From assembly GCF_023703775.1 (NCBI RefSeq), contig NZ_CP098514.1, positions 2,081,998 through 2,145,997 of the forward strand: DNA of 64,000 nt, given 5' to 3'. The translations under genes were made by a program, and so were the position numbers. The stretch is from Haloplanus sp. GDY1. GTDB lineage: Archaea; Halobacteriota; Halobacteria; Halobacteriales; Haloferacaceae. Each line of letters opens with the position of its first letter. Position 1 is the first letter of the stretch. Below the pieces are notes generated by a model, which was given only the letters and a program-made list of their open reading frames with translations, did no database searches and was not told the DNA's origin. This document shows, one piece after another, positions 7,272 to 16,289 of this stretch.

Positions 7272-9983
7272 ATGAACGCGGCCGCCGACACGGACGCCGA
7301 CGGGGACGCCAGCGCCGTCACCGGCCCCCCGGACGGCATGGTCGACGCCCGAGAGGAACTGACGCCCATGCTGCGTCAGTACTTCGAGTGCTGTGCCGAC
7401 TACGAGGACGCCCTCCTCCTCTTCCAGAACGGCGACTTCTATCAGACCTACTGCGACGCCGCGGAGGAGGTGGCGCGCGTGTGCGAACTCACGCTCACTC
7501 GCCGGGAGGACAGCACCGGCTCCTACCCGATGGCTGGCATCCCCGTCGACAACGCCGCCACCTACGTCGAGCGGTTGCTCGACGCGGGCTACCGGGTCGC
7601 CGTCGCGGAACAGGTGGAGACGCCCGAGGAGGCGTCGGGACTCGTCGACCGCGCGGTGACGCAGGTGGTGACGCCGGGGACGGTCCTCGACGACGAACTC
7701 CTGGGGACGGGGACCACGAACTACGTCGCCGCGGTGGTGCGCGAGGGGGCGACCCGGGCCGTCGCCGCCGTCGACGCCTCGACGGGCGACTGTCTGGTGA
7801 CGAGCGTCGACGACGAAACGGGGCTGACCGCGGAACTCGACCGCCTCGCGCCCGCCGAGTTGCTCGTCGGCCCCGACGCGTCGGTCGACCGCGAGGCGCT
7901 GTCGGTCGACCCGATGGTCACCGACCACGAGGCCGCGGGGATGGACGTCGAGGCGGCGACGGCCCGGCTGGAACCGTACGTCTCCCGTCCGGAGGCGGCC
8001 GTCGAGTCCGCCGCCGAGCGTCGGGCCTGCGGTGCCGTCCTCGGCTACGCGGAGTGGACGCAGGGAGACGACGGACCGCTGGAGTACGTCACCCGGATCC
8101 GGCGGTACGACCCACGGGACGCCCTCGGCCTCGACGCGACGGCGATCCGCAGCCTCGAACTGTTCGAGAACCGCGGCGCCGGCGCGAGCGAGACGCTGTT
8201 CTCCGTCGTCGACGGGACGGCCTGCGCGCTCGGCCGCCGCGAACTCGACGGCTGGCTCCGCCGACCGCTCGTCGACCGCGAGCGGATCGAGGCGCGACAC
8301 GAGGCGGTGGCCGAACTCGCCGACGAGGCGCTCACCCGCGAGACCGTCCGGGAGGCCCTGCACGAGGTGTACGACCTCGAACGCCTCGCCGGCCGCGTCT
8401 CCCGCGGCCGGGCGAACGCCCGCGACCTCCGGTCGCTCGCGACGACGCTCGACGCCGTGCCGGCCGTCGTCGACGCCCTGGACGGCGCCGAGGCGCCCCG
8501 CCTGCGGGACCTCCGGGAGCGGATCGACCCCCTCGACGACACTCGGGATCTGATCGAGCGGGCGATCCGTCCCGATCCGCCCGTCGAGGTGACCGAGGGC
8601 GGCGTGATTCGCGAGGGGTTCGACGACGAACTCGACGAGTTGCGGGCGACCGAACGGGAGGGACGGGAGTGGGTGGCCGACCTCGAGGCGAAAGAGCGGG
8701 AGCGAACCGGGATCCAGTCGCTTTCGGTCGGACACAACCAGGTCCACGGCTACTACATCGAGGTGACCGACCCCAACCTGGACCGGGTGCCCGAGAACTA
8801 CACCCGGCGCCAGACCCTGAAGAACGCCGAGCGGTTCTACACGCCCGAGCTGAAGCGCCGCGAGGACGAGATCATCGGCGCCGCCGAACGGGCCGACGCC
8901 CTGGAGTACGAGCGCTTCCGGGAGGTTCGGGAGACGGTCGCCGCGGAGACGGACCGCCTCCAGGCGCTCGCGGACGCGCTCGCGGAACTCGACGCGCTGG
9001 GGGCGCTGGCGACCGTCGCCGTCGAGCGGGACTACGCGCGGCCGACCTTCCACGACGGGGGAATCGACATCGAGGCGGGCCGGCACCCGGTCGTCGAGGC
9101 GACCCAGGAGCGGTTCGTCCCCAACGACGCCGCCCTGCCGCCGGGGAGCGTGACGCTCGTGACGGGGCCGAACATGAGCGGCAAGTCGACGTACATGCGG
9201 CAGGTGGCGCTGATCGTCGTCCTGGCACAGGCGGGCGGGTTCGTCCCGGCCGACGAGGCCCGCCTGCCCGTGATCGACCGGGTGTTCACCCGGGTCGGCG
9301 CGAGCGACGACATCGCTGGCGGGCAGTCGACGTTCATGCGCGAGATGGTCGAACTCACCGAGATCCTGCACGAGGCGACCGACGACTCCCTGATCCTGCT
9401 CGACGAGGTGGGCCGCGGGACCAGCACCGCGGACGGCCGGGCCATCGCCCGCGCCACGGCCGAGTTCGTCCACGACGAGGTGGGCGCGACGACGCTCTTT
9501 GCCACGCATTATCACGACCTGACGGAGTTGGCCGACGAGCGCGACCGGGTGCGGAACCTGCACTTCGCCGCCGAACGCGACGGCGACGACGTCACCTTCC
9601 TCCACCGGGTCGCCGAGGGCCCGGCCTCGTCGTCCTACGGCGTCGAGGTGGCACTGATGGCCGGCGTCCCCGACCCGGTAGTCGAGCGGGCGCGTGCCCT
9701 CGTCGACGGCGGGGCGGACGACGACGAACGGGGAACCCAGGTGACCCTGTCGGGCGTCGGCGGAGTGGCCGAGAACGGTGCGCAGGCGGGCGACGGGACC
9801 GGCGCGCGGGCGGGCGACGGGACCGGCACGACGGCCGCCGAACGTGACGGGGCGGCACGCGACGCCGCGGGGGTCGATCCGAGCGTCGCGGCCGCCCTCC
9901 GCGACGCCGACCTCGCCACGACGACGCCCATCGAGGCGCTGAACCTGCTCGCTGACCTGAAAGAGCGGGTCGGGGAGCCATGA
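7272..9983 (+). CDS. mutS: DNA mismatch repair protein MutS
   Basis: The protein has 903 residues. The order is the N-terminal mismatch-recognition domain, connector, core/lever, clamp, and C-terminal ABC-type ATPase with Walker A GPNMSGKST near residue 632 and Walker B LILLDEVGRGTSTADG near 707. The family binds mispaired DNA and recruits MutL. Odd point: the Phe-X-Glu mismatch-reading motif is F56-Y57-Q58 (NGDFYQTY), so the conserved Glu is Gln. An Ala/Gly/Thr-rich linker (about 830-870) precedes the last helices. The stop overlaps the mutL start (ATGA), so the pair is co-translated. Confidence 0.95.
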   Translation: MNAAADTDADGDASAVTGPPDGMVDAREELTPMLRQYFECCADYEDALLLFQNGDFYQTYCDAAEEVARVCELTLTRREDSTGSYPMAGIPVDNAATYVERLLDAGYRVAVAEQVETPEEASGLVDRAVTQVVTPGTVLDDELLGTGTTNYVAAVVREGATRAVAAVDASTGDCLVTSVDDETGLTAELDRLAPAELLVGPDASVDREALSVDPMVTDHEAAGMDVEAATARLEPYVSRPEAAVESAAERRACGAVLGYAEWTQGDDGPLEYVTRIRRYDPRDALGLDATAIRSLELFENRGAGASETLFSVVDGTACALGRRELDGWLRRPLVDRERIEARHEAVAELADEALTRETVREALHEVYDLERLAGRVSRGRANARDLRSLATTLDAVPAVVDALDGAEAPRLRDLRERIDPLDDTRDLIERAIRPDPPVEVTEGGVIREGFDDELDELRATEREGREWVADLEAKERERTGIQSLSVGHNQVHGYYIEVTDPNLDRVPENYTRRQTLKNAERFYTPELKRREDEIIGAAERADALEYERFREVRETVAAETDRLQALADALAELDALGALATVAVERDYARPTFHDGGIDIEAGRHPVVEATQERFVPNDAALPPGSVTLVTGPNMSGKSTYMRQVALIVVLAQAGGFVPADEARLPVIDRVFTRVGASDDIAGGQSTFMREMVELTEILHEATDDSLILLDEVGRGTSTADGRAIARATAEFVHDEVGATTLFATHYHDLTELADERDRVRNLHFAAERDGDDVTFLHRVAEGPASSSYGVEVALMAGVPDPVVERARALVDGGADDDERGTQVTLSGVGGVAENGAQAGDGTGARAGDGTGTTAAERDGAARDAAGVDPSVAAALRDADLATTTPIEALNLLADLKERVGEP

Positions 9984-11629
9984 GGCGACTGGACCGGGAG
10001 ACGGTCGACCGCATCGCCGCCGGCGAGGTGGTGACGCGGCCGGCGCGCGTCGTCGAGGAACTCGTCGAGAACGCGCTGGACGCGGGCGCCGAGCGGATCG
10101 AAATCGAGGTGTCGGGCGGGGGGACAGAGCGGATCCGCGTCGCCGACGACGGCCGCGGGATGAGCCGAGAGGAGGCCGAACTCGCCGTCGAGCGGCACAC
10201 GACGAGCAAACTCCCCGAGGGGGAGTTGGAGGCGGTCGAGACGCTCGGCTTCCGGGGGGAGGCGCTCGCCAGCATCGCGGACGTGGCGACGCTCTCGCTG
10301 ACGACCAACGACGGCGGGCCGCGGGCGACGCGGGTGCGGGTCGCGGACGGCGAGGTGACCGTCGACGCCACCGGCCGGGGCCGGGGGACGACCGTCGAGG
10401 TGACGGACCTGTTCCACAACCGCCCGGCACGCCGGGAGTCGCTGGCCGCGCCGGCGACCGAGTTCGAGCGGATCAGCGACCGCGTCGCCGCGTACGCCCT
10501 CCTCAGGCCCGCGGTGGCCACGAGCCTCGACCACGACGACCGGCGGACCTTCGCCACGCCCGGGTCGGGGTCGTTCGCGGACGCCGCGCTGTCGGTCTAC
10601 GGGCGGGAAGTGGCCCGCGAGAGCGCGACCCTCGACGCCGAGGCGGGCGTCGACGTCGGCGGGGCGGACGACGCGACGGTGAGCGTCCGGGGGCTGCTGG
10701 CCTACCCCTCGATCACCCGCGCGTCGGCCGATCACGTCCGCCTCGCGGTCAACGGGCGCCCGGTCGCGATGCCGGACCTGCGCCGCGCGGTCGAACGGGG
10801 GTACGGCTCGCTCCTCGCCGGCGACCGCCACCCCGTCGCCGCGCTGTCGGTGTCGCTGCCGGCGCGGGCGGTCGATCCGAACGTCCACCCGACGAAAGAG
10901 CGGGTGGCGCTCCGCGGGGGCGACGCCGTGGCCGACGCGGTCGAGGACGCGGTGGCCGACGCGCTCTCGACGGCCGACCTCCGTCGGTCGGCCGAGGTGG
11001 CGATGGACCTGGACGCCGCGCTCGATCCGGTCGAGTCGGCGCCGTCGGCGCTCGGCGACGTGGACGTCATCGGCCGGTTCCGCGACTGCTACCTGCTCTG
11101 TGCCGCCGACGACGAGTTGCTGGTGATCGACCAGCACGCCGCCCACGAGCGGATCAACTACGAGCGCCTGCGCGAGGCGGTCGAGTCGGAGGCGGTGCCC
11201 TCGAAGCCCCTCGATCCGCCGGCGACGCTGTCGCTCGCGCCCGACGAGGCCGCCGCCGTCGAGGCTCACGCCGACGAACTCGCGGCACTCGGGTTCGACG
11301 CCGCGCCGTTCGGCGGCGGGACCGTCCGCGTGCGCGCCGTCCCGGCGCCGTTCGGCCGGGTGGCCGCCCCCGAGTCGCTCCGGGACGCGCTCGACGCCCT
11401 CCGCGACGGCGCCGACGCCGAGGGCCGGGACGCGCTCCTCGCGGACCTGGCCTGTCACCCGTCGCTGAAGGCGGGCGACGACGCGAGCGACGACGAGGCG
11501 GCGGCCCTCGTCTCCCGCCTCGGCGCCTGCGACCGGCCGTTCGCCTGCCCGCACGGCCGGCCGACGGTGCTCGCCATCGGGGCGGAACACCTCGCCCGCG
11601 GGTTCGACCGGCACCCGCGGCGCGGGTGA
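9980..11629 (+). CDS. mutL: DNA mismatch repair protein MutL
   Basis: The protein has 549 residues. The GHKL ATPase motifs are intact: ELVENALDAGA, DDGRGM and TLGFRGEALASI. The C-terminal dimerisation domain carries the endonuclease signature DQHAx2Ex4E (VIDQHAAHERINYE, near residue 383), then CHPSLKAGD and CPHGRPT, which complete the metal site. It is therefore predicted to be a nicking MutL like those of organisms without MutH. It overlaps mutS by four bases and is followed by a convergent gene 35 bases away. Confidence 0.95.
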   Translation: MRRLDRETVDRIAAGEVVTRPARVVEELVENALDAGAERIEIEVSGGGTERIRVADDGRGMSREEAELAVERHTTSKLPEGELEAVETLGFRGEALASIADVATLSLTTNDGGPRATRVRVADGEVTVDATGRGRGTTVEVTDLFHNRPARRESLAAPATEFERISDRVAAYALLRPAVATSLDHDDRRTFATPGSGSFADAALSVYGREVARESATLDAEAGVDVGGADDATVSVRGLLAYPSITRASADHVRLAVNGRPVAMPDLRRAVERGYGSLLAGDRHPVAALSVSLPARAVDPNVHPTKERVALRGGDAVADAVEDAVADALSTADLRRSAEVAMDLDAALDPVESAPSALGDVDVIGRFRDCYLLCAADDELLVIDQHAAHERINYERLREAVESEAVPSKPLDPPATLSLAPDEAAAVEAHADELAALGFDAAPFGGGTVRVRAVPAPFGRVAAPESLRDALDALRDGADAEGRDALLADLACHPSLKAGDDASDDEAAALVSRLGACDRPFACPHGRPTVLAIGAEHLARGFDRHPRRG

Positions 11630-11664
11630 GCGTCGGCGGTCGGAACGCGACGCGCCAGCGAGGT

Positions 11665-13041
11665 TCAGTGATCGTGGTCGTGGTCGTGGTCGCTGGCGTG
11701 CCCCCCGTCGCCGGCGACGAGGGCGTCCGAGTCGCCGTCGATCATGTCCATGTTCTTGAGGTTGTCGCGCTCCTCGAAGTCCTCGACGGCGTCGAGGACG
11801 TCCTCCTGGGTGAGCGTCGTTCGCTCCTCGGTGAGCGCCTCCAGCACCGCCTCCCGGAGCACCATCCGGAGGTCGCTCCCGGTGAGGCCCTCGGTGCGCT
11901 CGGCGACGGCCTCGGGGTCGAACTCGGCGATGTCCATGCGCCGGGTGATGACGTCGAGGATGTCGGCGCGCATGTCGCGGTCGGGCTTGGGGAAGTTGAC
12001 GATCTCGTCGAAGCGTCGCCACGCCGCGGCGTCGAGTTGGTCGGGATGGTTCGTCGCGCCGATCAGGAGCACCTCGTCCCGGATGAGGCTGATGTCGTCG
12101 ATGCTCTTGAGTAGCGTGTTGACCGCCCGCTTGAGCGCGGCGTGTTCGTCCGAGCGGCGGGTCTTGGCCACCGAGTCGAACTCGTCGATGAAGAGGATAC
12201 ACGGCGAGAGCCGCTTGGCCACCTCGAAGGTCTTCTCGACGTTTTTCGCCGTCTCGCCGAGGTACTGGCTGGTGATCATCGACAGCTTCACCTCGACGAA
12301 GGGGAGGCCGAGTTCGTGAGCCAGCGCCCGCGAGGCGGTCGTCTTGCCGGTCCCCGGCGGGCCGACGAAGAGGAGCTTGCCGATCTCGCGGAGGCCGATC
12401 TCGGCCAGATACTCCCGGTGTTCGATGGCCTTGACGATCTTCTGGATCTCGCCCTCCTGGTCCTCGGTGAGCACGAGGTCGTCGAGGGTCATCTCGATCT
12501 CCTCTGGCGCGCGCACCTGCACGAGATCCAGCATCTCGCCGTCCTCGTCCTCGTCGAAGTAGGCGTCGAGGAGGCTGTCGATCCACACCCGGTCGGCGTG
12601 GATCGGGCGGGTCTGCTCGCGGGCCTCGGCGAGCGTCACGTCCACGTCGTCGCGGTCGGCGACGGCGGACGCGAGCGTCGGGTTGGTCGCCAGTCGCTCG
12701 CGGTCGGCGCGCTCGACCACCCAGTCGACGGCCATCTCCGGTTGGGTGAGCGAGATGCGCCCCGAGAAGTTCTCCTGTTCGGTAAAGAGCAGGTCGGCGA
12801 CGGCGTCCCAGGGGTGTTCGACCCCGGTCGCCTGTCGAGCGGTGGTCTCGGTGACGACGAGCGGTCGCTCGATCCCGCCGGCGGGCGCCTCGTCGTCGCC
12901 CTCGTCGTCGTCCGCGTCCTCGTCGGCCCAGAACACCCGCCGGTACCGCGGCGGCAGGTCGTTCTCGTCGAGGCTCCGGTCGTTCGTATAGACGTGGGCA
13001 GTCAGGAGAAACTCCACGACTTCGAGAGCCGGGTCGGTCAT
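11665..13041 (-). CDS. AAA-family ATPase with His/Asp tail
   Basis: The product has 458 residues. An N-terminal region of about 190 residues, unlike other AAA families I know, precedes a single AAA module: Walker A GPPGTGKTTASRA, Walker B CILFIDEFD, and a second region of homology IGATNHPDQLDAAAWRRFD. The protein ends in alternating His and Asp (HASDHDHDHDH), a possible metal-binding tail. It resembles Cdc48/proteasomal-type remodelling ATPases but has only one module, and its substrate is unknown. A CTTAAACGG box centred 27 nt upstream fixes the ATG at 13041. Confidence 0.85.
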   Translation of the reverse strand: MTDPALEVVEFLLTAHVYTNDRSLDENDLPPRYRRVFWADEDADDDEGDDEAPAGGIERPLVVTETTARQATGVEHPWDAVADLLFTEQENFSGRISLTQPEMAVDWVVERADRERLATNPTLASAVADRDDVDVTLAEAREQTRPIHADRVWIDSLLDAYFDEDEDGEMLDLVQVRAPEEIEMTLDDLVLTEDQEGEIQKIVKAIEHREYLAEIGLREIGKLLFVGPPGTGKTTASRALAHELGLPFVEVKLSMITSQYLGETAKNVEKTFEVAKRLSPCILFIDEFDSVAKTRRSDEHAALKRAVNTLLKSIDDISLIRDEVLLIGATNHPDQLDAAAWRRFDEIVNFPKPDRDMRADILDVITRRMDIAEFDPEAVAERTEGLTGSDLRMVLREAVLEALTEERTTLTQEDVLDAVEDFEERDNLKNMDMIDGDSDALVAGDGGHASDHDHDHDH

Positions 13042-13229
13042 CCCTATCCCGTTCTCGTGGCAGCCGTTTAAGGTCGTCGGATCGCACAACGGCATCGACG
13101 CGGCGTGGGACGGCGGTTCGCGCGCTCGCCACCGGTCCCGGTGGCACGGGCGCGCGCCGGCCCGTCCGGGGGTGTGGCGGATCGCGACGCCCGACGGTAC
13201 CGCGGTCGTGCCCCCAGGGCGGTCGAGGG

Positions 13230-15179
13230 TTAGCCGTCCACGCCGCCGTCGCCGTGGTGGGGTCGGCCGGCCTCCGTCGGGTCGCCGGGCGATCCCGACA
13301 CGGGGGACGAGCCCTCGTCGTCGGGGTGGGCGAAGGCGAGCGCCTTCCTGACGGACTCGGCGTCGCCGATGAACGTGATGCGGTCGCCGCGTTCGAGCGT
13401 GCAGTCGCCGTCCGGGACGATGGTCTGCCCGTCGCGGGACACCAGCGCGATGAGACACCGCGGGGGGAGCTGTGGGCCGATCTCCGCGATGGTCTTGTCG
13501 ACGAGTTCCTCGGAGGTCACCTCGATCTCCTGCACTTCGCCCTCGTGACCGATCTCGCTCATCCAGTTGACGAGCGACGGCCGCTCGATGTAGTCGTCGA
13601 AGGCCATCGCCGTCGCGTCGACGGCGGAGATGGCCCGCACTCCGAGGTCCTCGAACGCGTCGACGTTGTCGGGGTTGTTCACCCGCGCGAGGATGGTCTC
13701 CGGGGAGAACTTCGAGTCCGCCAACTGGGCGACCAGCAGGTTCACGTCGTCGTTGCCGGTGGTCGTGGCGACGATTTTGGCGTTCTCCGCCCCGGCGGCG
13801 CGCAACACCTCCGTGTCGGTCCCGTCGCCGTGGTGGACGGTCAACCCCTCGTTTCTGGACTTCTCCACGTTGTTCGCGTCCTCTTCGATGAGGACGACGT
13901 TCTCTCCGCGGTCTTCGAGGCGTCGGGCGAGGGTCCGGCCCACGTTCCCGGCGCCGATGATGATTACACGCATGGGTATGACGTCGAGGAATTCGGCGAT
14001 CTGTCTGGCGAGTCCGGCCTCCAGGGCGACCGTCAGGAAGATGACGAGGAAGACGGTGCCGACGAGGACGCTCGCGGCCTCGGGCATCCCCTGAGTGCGG
14101 AACTCGACGGCAAAGAGCGTCGCGACCGACGCGGGGATGATCCCCCGCGGACCGACGAAGCTCATGAAGAGTCGCTCCTCGCGGGTGAACCGGTCGCCCT
14201 GGGTGCAGAGGAACACGAGCAGCGGACGGATGACGAGTGCGACCAAGGCCGCGACGACCAGGCCGCCCACGCCAAGACCGAGCAGGTACTCGAACTGGAG
14301 CAGCGCCGCGAGCGCGATGAAGACGAAGGAGAGGACGATCAGCGTCACGTCGCCCTTGAAGTCCGTGATCTCGTCCTCGTAGGGGACGTCCACGTTGCCG
14401 AGGACGATGCCCGCGGTGGCGACGGCGGCGATGCCGGCCTCGGTGGCGACGGCGTCGGCGGCCCCGTAGGCGACGAGCGCCCCGCCGAGGACGAGCAGTC
14501 GGGCGTTCTGTGGCGCGTTGCCCGGCGAGAGGTCGACGTACTTGAGCGCGTAGAACACGACGGCCGCGACGGCGAGGCCGACGACGATGCCGGTCCCGAG
14601 TCGCTGGGTGAAGAGGACGAACAGTTCGCTCGGGGCGTGTACGTCCTCCATGATCGCCTCGAAGATGACGACCGCGAGGATGGCGGCCGTCACGTCGTTG
14701 ACGATCCCCTCGGTTTCGAGGGCGGCGCCGACGCGGTTCCGCACCGGCACCACCTCGAGGATGGGGGTGATGACGGTCGGTCCGGTGGCGACCAGCAACG
14801 CGCCGATCAGCGCGGCGACCATCCACCCCGTTCCGAGCGCGTAGTGGACGGCGAGCATGGTCCCGACGAGCGCGATGGCCGCCCCGAGCGTCACCAGTTT
14901 GAACGTCGCCGCGGGCGCTTCGCGCAGGCGGTCGATCCGCAGGTGGAAGGCCCCCTCGAAGACGATGATCGCCACCGAGAGGCCGACGATGGCCGGGAGC
15001 GCGTTGCCGAAGGAGTCGGGGCCGACGACGCCGAGCACCTCCGGACCGAGGATGACCCCGGAGGCGAGCAGGAAGACGACGCTCGGGATCTGGAACCGGT
15101 CCGAGAGCAACTGTGCGACGACGCCGACCCCGATGAGGGCCGCGATCAGCGTGATCAGTCCACCGCCTCCAGCGGCCAT
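13230..15179 (-). CDS. CPA1 Na+(K+)/H+ antiporter with TrkA-N and TrkA-C domains
   Basis: The protein has 649 residues. The first 400 or so form about 12 membrane spans with the ion-binding Asn-Asp pair in EGIVNDVTAAI. A Rossmann RCK/TrkA-N domain follows, starting MRVIIIGAGNVGRTLARRL, then a TrkA-C domain with EGEVQEIEVTSEELV and LERGDRITFIGD. RCK domains bind NAD(H) or nucleotides and gate cation flux, so this is a ligand-regulated antiporter for salt or pH homeostasis. Unlike most neighbours it has a Shine-Dalgarno sequence (GGAGGTG at 15187-15193), and a GTTTTATCG box lies about 47 nt upstream. Confidence 0.9.
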   Translation of the reverse strand: MAAGGGGLITLIAALIGVGVVAQLLSDRFQIPSVVFLLASGVILGPEVLGVVGPDSFGNALPAIVGLSVAIIVFEGAFHLRIDRLREAPAATFKLVTLGAAIALVGTMLAVHYALGTGWMVAALIGALLVATGPTVITPILEVVPVRNRVGAALETEGIVNDVTAAILAVVIFEAIMEDVHAPSELFVLFTQRLGTGIVVGLAVAAVVFYALKYVDLSPGNAPQNARLLVLGGALVAYGAADAVATEAGIAAVATAGIVLGNVDVPYEDEITDFKGDVTLIVLSFVFIALAALLQFEYLLGLGVGGLVVAALVALVIRPLLVFLCTQGDRFTREERLFMSFVGPRGIIPASVATLFAVEFRTQGMPEAASVLVGTVFLVIFLTVALEAGLARQIAEFLDVIPMRVIIIGAGNVGRTLARRLEDRGENVVLIEEDANNVEKSRNEGLTVHHGDGTDTEVLRAAGAENAKIVATTTGNDDVNLLVAQLADSKFSPETILARVNNPDNVDAFEDLGVRAISAVDATAMAFDDYIERPSLVNWMSEIGHEGEVQEIEVTSEELVDKTIAEIGPQLPPRCLIALVSRDGQTIVPDGDCTLERGDRITFIGDAESVRKALAFAHPDDEGSSPVSGSPGDPTEAGRPHHGDGGVDG

Positions 15180-15186
15180 GGGGACA

Positions 15187-15193
15187 CCTCCAT
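15187..15193 (-). promoter_or_regulatory. Shine-Dalgarno site of the antiporter gene
   Basis: On the minus strand GGAGGTG ends five or six bases before the ATG at 15179. Together with a TATA-like GTTTTATCG at about 15222-15231, this implies a short leader of about 20 nt, unlike the leaderless arrangement of most genes here. Confidence 0.6.
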
Positions 15194-15304
15194 CGTGTCC
15201 CCGTCGATGTGTGCGATAACGATAAAACCAGTCCTTTCGGCGCCGGTTTATCCGTCAAAAACCGCCCGACCCGACGTCGTTCCGGTGGATAATCCGACGA
15301 ACGG

Positions 15305-16204
15305 TCACTCGCCTCGCTGGTCGAGGTAGCCGAGGACGCCCCGCGCGTTGAGGCGGTACTCGGCCCGCGTCTTGCGGGCGCCCCAGGGCGCTATCGGGTC
15401 GGCCGTCTCCGCGAAGTACTCGACGACGGCCTCGTCGTCGTCGAGTTCCGCCCGCTTCTCGCGGACCCGCTCGACCCACGCCGAGAGGGTCTCGGCGTAC
15501 TCGTCCATCAGTTCGGGGGAGAAGGCGGCGTCGCCGAAGTGGCCGAAGCAGATCCGCCCGGGGTTTCGCTCGGCGATGGTCGCCGCGTCGTCGAGGCAGG
15601 TCTCCAGGTCGAAGTTGACGGGCGGCGAGGTGGGAAAGAGGTCGCCGGTCCCGCCCGGTCGGATGCCGCCGGCGTCGCCGGAGAAGAGGACGTCGTCGTC
15701 CCGGTCGTGGAAGACCACCTGGTGCGGGGCGTGGCCGGGTGCGTGGATCACGTCGACGACCCGGTCGCCCAGGTCGACGGCGTCGCCGTCCGCGAGCGCC
15801 TCGATCCGGTCGTCCGGCACCGGTTCCGGGTCGACGTAGTACTGCCACTGGTCGCCGACGGCGGCCTTCGTCCCCGCGACGAGTCTGGAGGGATCGATCA
15901 GGTGGCGGACGCCGATCTCGTGGGTGAGCACCGTCGCCTCGGGGAACTCCTCGAGCAGGAGGCCCGCGCCGCCGGCGTGATCGAGGTGGACGTGGGTCGT
16001 CAGCACGTAGGCGAGGTCGTCGATCCCGAGGTCGTCAAGGGCGTCGATCACGAGGTCGACGTTCGTCCCCAGTCCGGGGTCGATCACGGCCGGTCGCTCG
16101 GCGTCGACGAGGTAGACGGACCCGTAGCCGGGGACGTCGTAGGCGCCGACGTCGACGTAGTGGGTGTCGGTACTGGGGACGGCGGTGAGGTCGCCGATGG
16201 CCAT
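15305..16204 (-). CDS. Metallo-beta-lactamase fold hydrolase
   Basis: The product has 299 residues. It carries the metal-binding THVHLDHAGG motif near residue 91, then HEIGVRHL, HAPGHAPHQV with its conserved His, LFSGDAGG with the bridging Asp, and CFGHFGDA with the last His. All ligands of a binuclear site are present. The family includes glyoxalase II-like and thioesterase-like enzymes; the substrate cannot be read from sequence. CGCTTTTCACC, centred about 27 nt upstream of the ATG, supports a leaderless start. The gene is divergent from serS, with 85 bases between them. Confidence 0.88.
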   Translation of the reverse strand: MAIGDLTAVPSTDTHYVDVGAYDVPGYGSVYLVDAERPAVIDPGLGTNVDLVIDALDDLGIDDLAYVLTTHVHLDHAGGAGLLLEEFPEATVLTHEIGVRHLIDPSRLVAGTKAAVGDQWQYYVDPEPVPDDRIEALADGDAVDLGDRVVDVIHAPGHAPHQVVFHDRDDDVLFSGDAGGIRPGGTGDLFPTSPPVNFDLETCLDDAATIAERNPGRICFGHFGDAAFSPELMDEYAETLSAWVERVREKRAELDDDEAVVEYFAETADPIAPWGARKTRAEYRLNARGVLGYLDQRGE

Positions 16205-16289
16205 GGGCGAAGGCCGTCGGCGGCGGTGAAAAGCGTTCTGTCGGCGCGTCCCGACACGGTTTTGTCTCGTCCCCGAGAAGTGCGGGCAA

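Noticed and set aside
7245-10430. 1061-residue minus-strand frame over mutS
   Set aside because: Shadow of mutS; the Arg/Pro/Gly-rich translation has no motif and no promoter.
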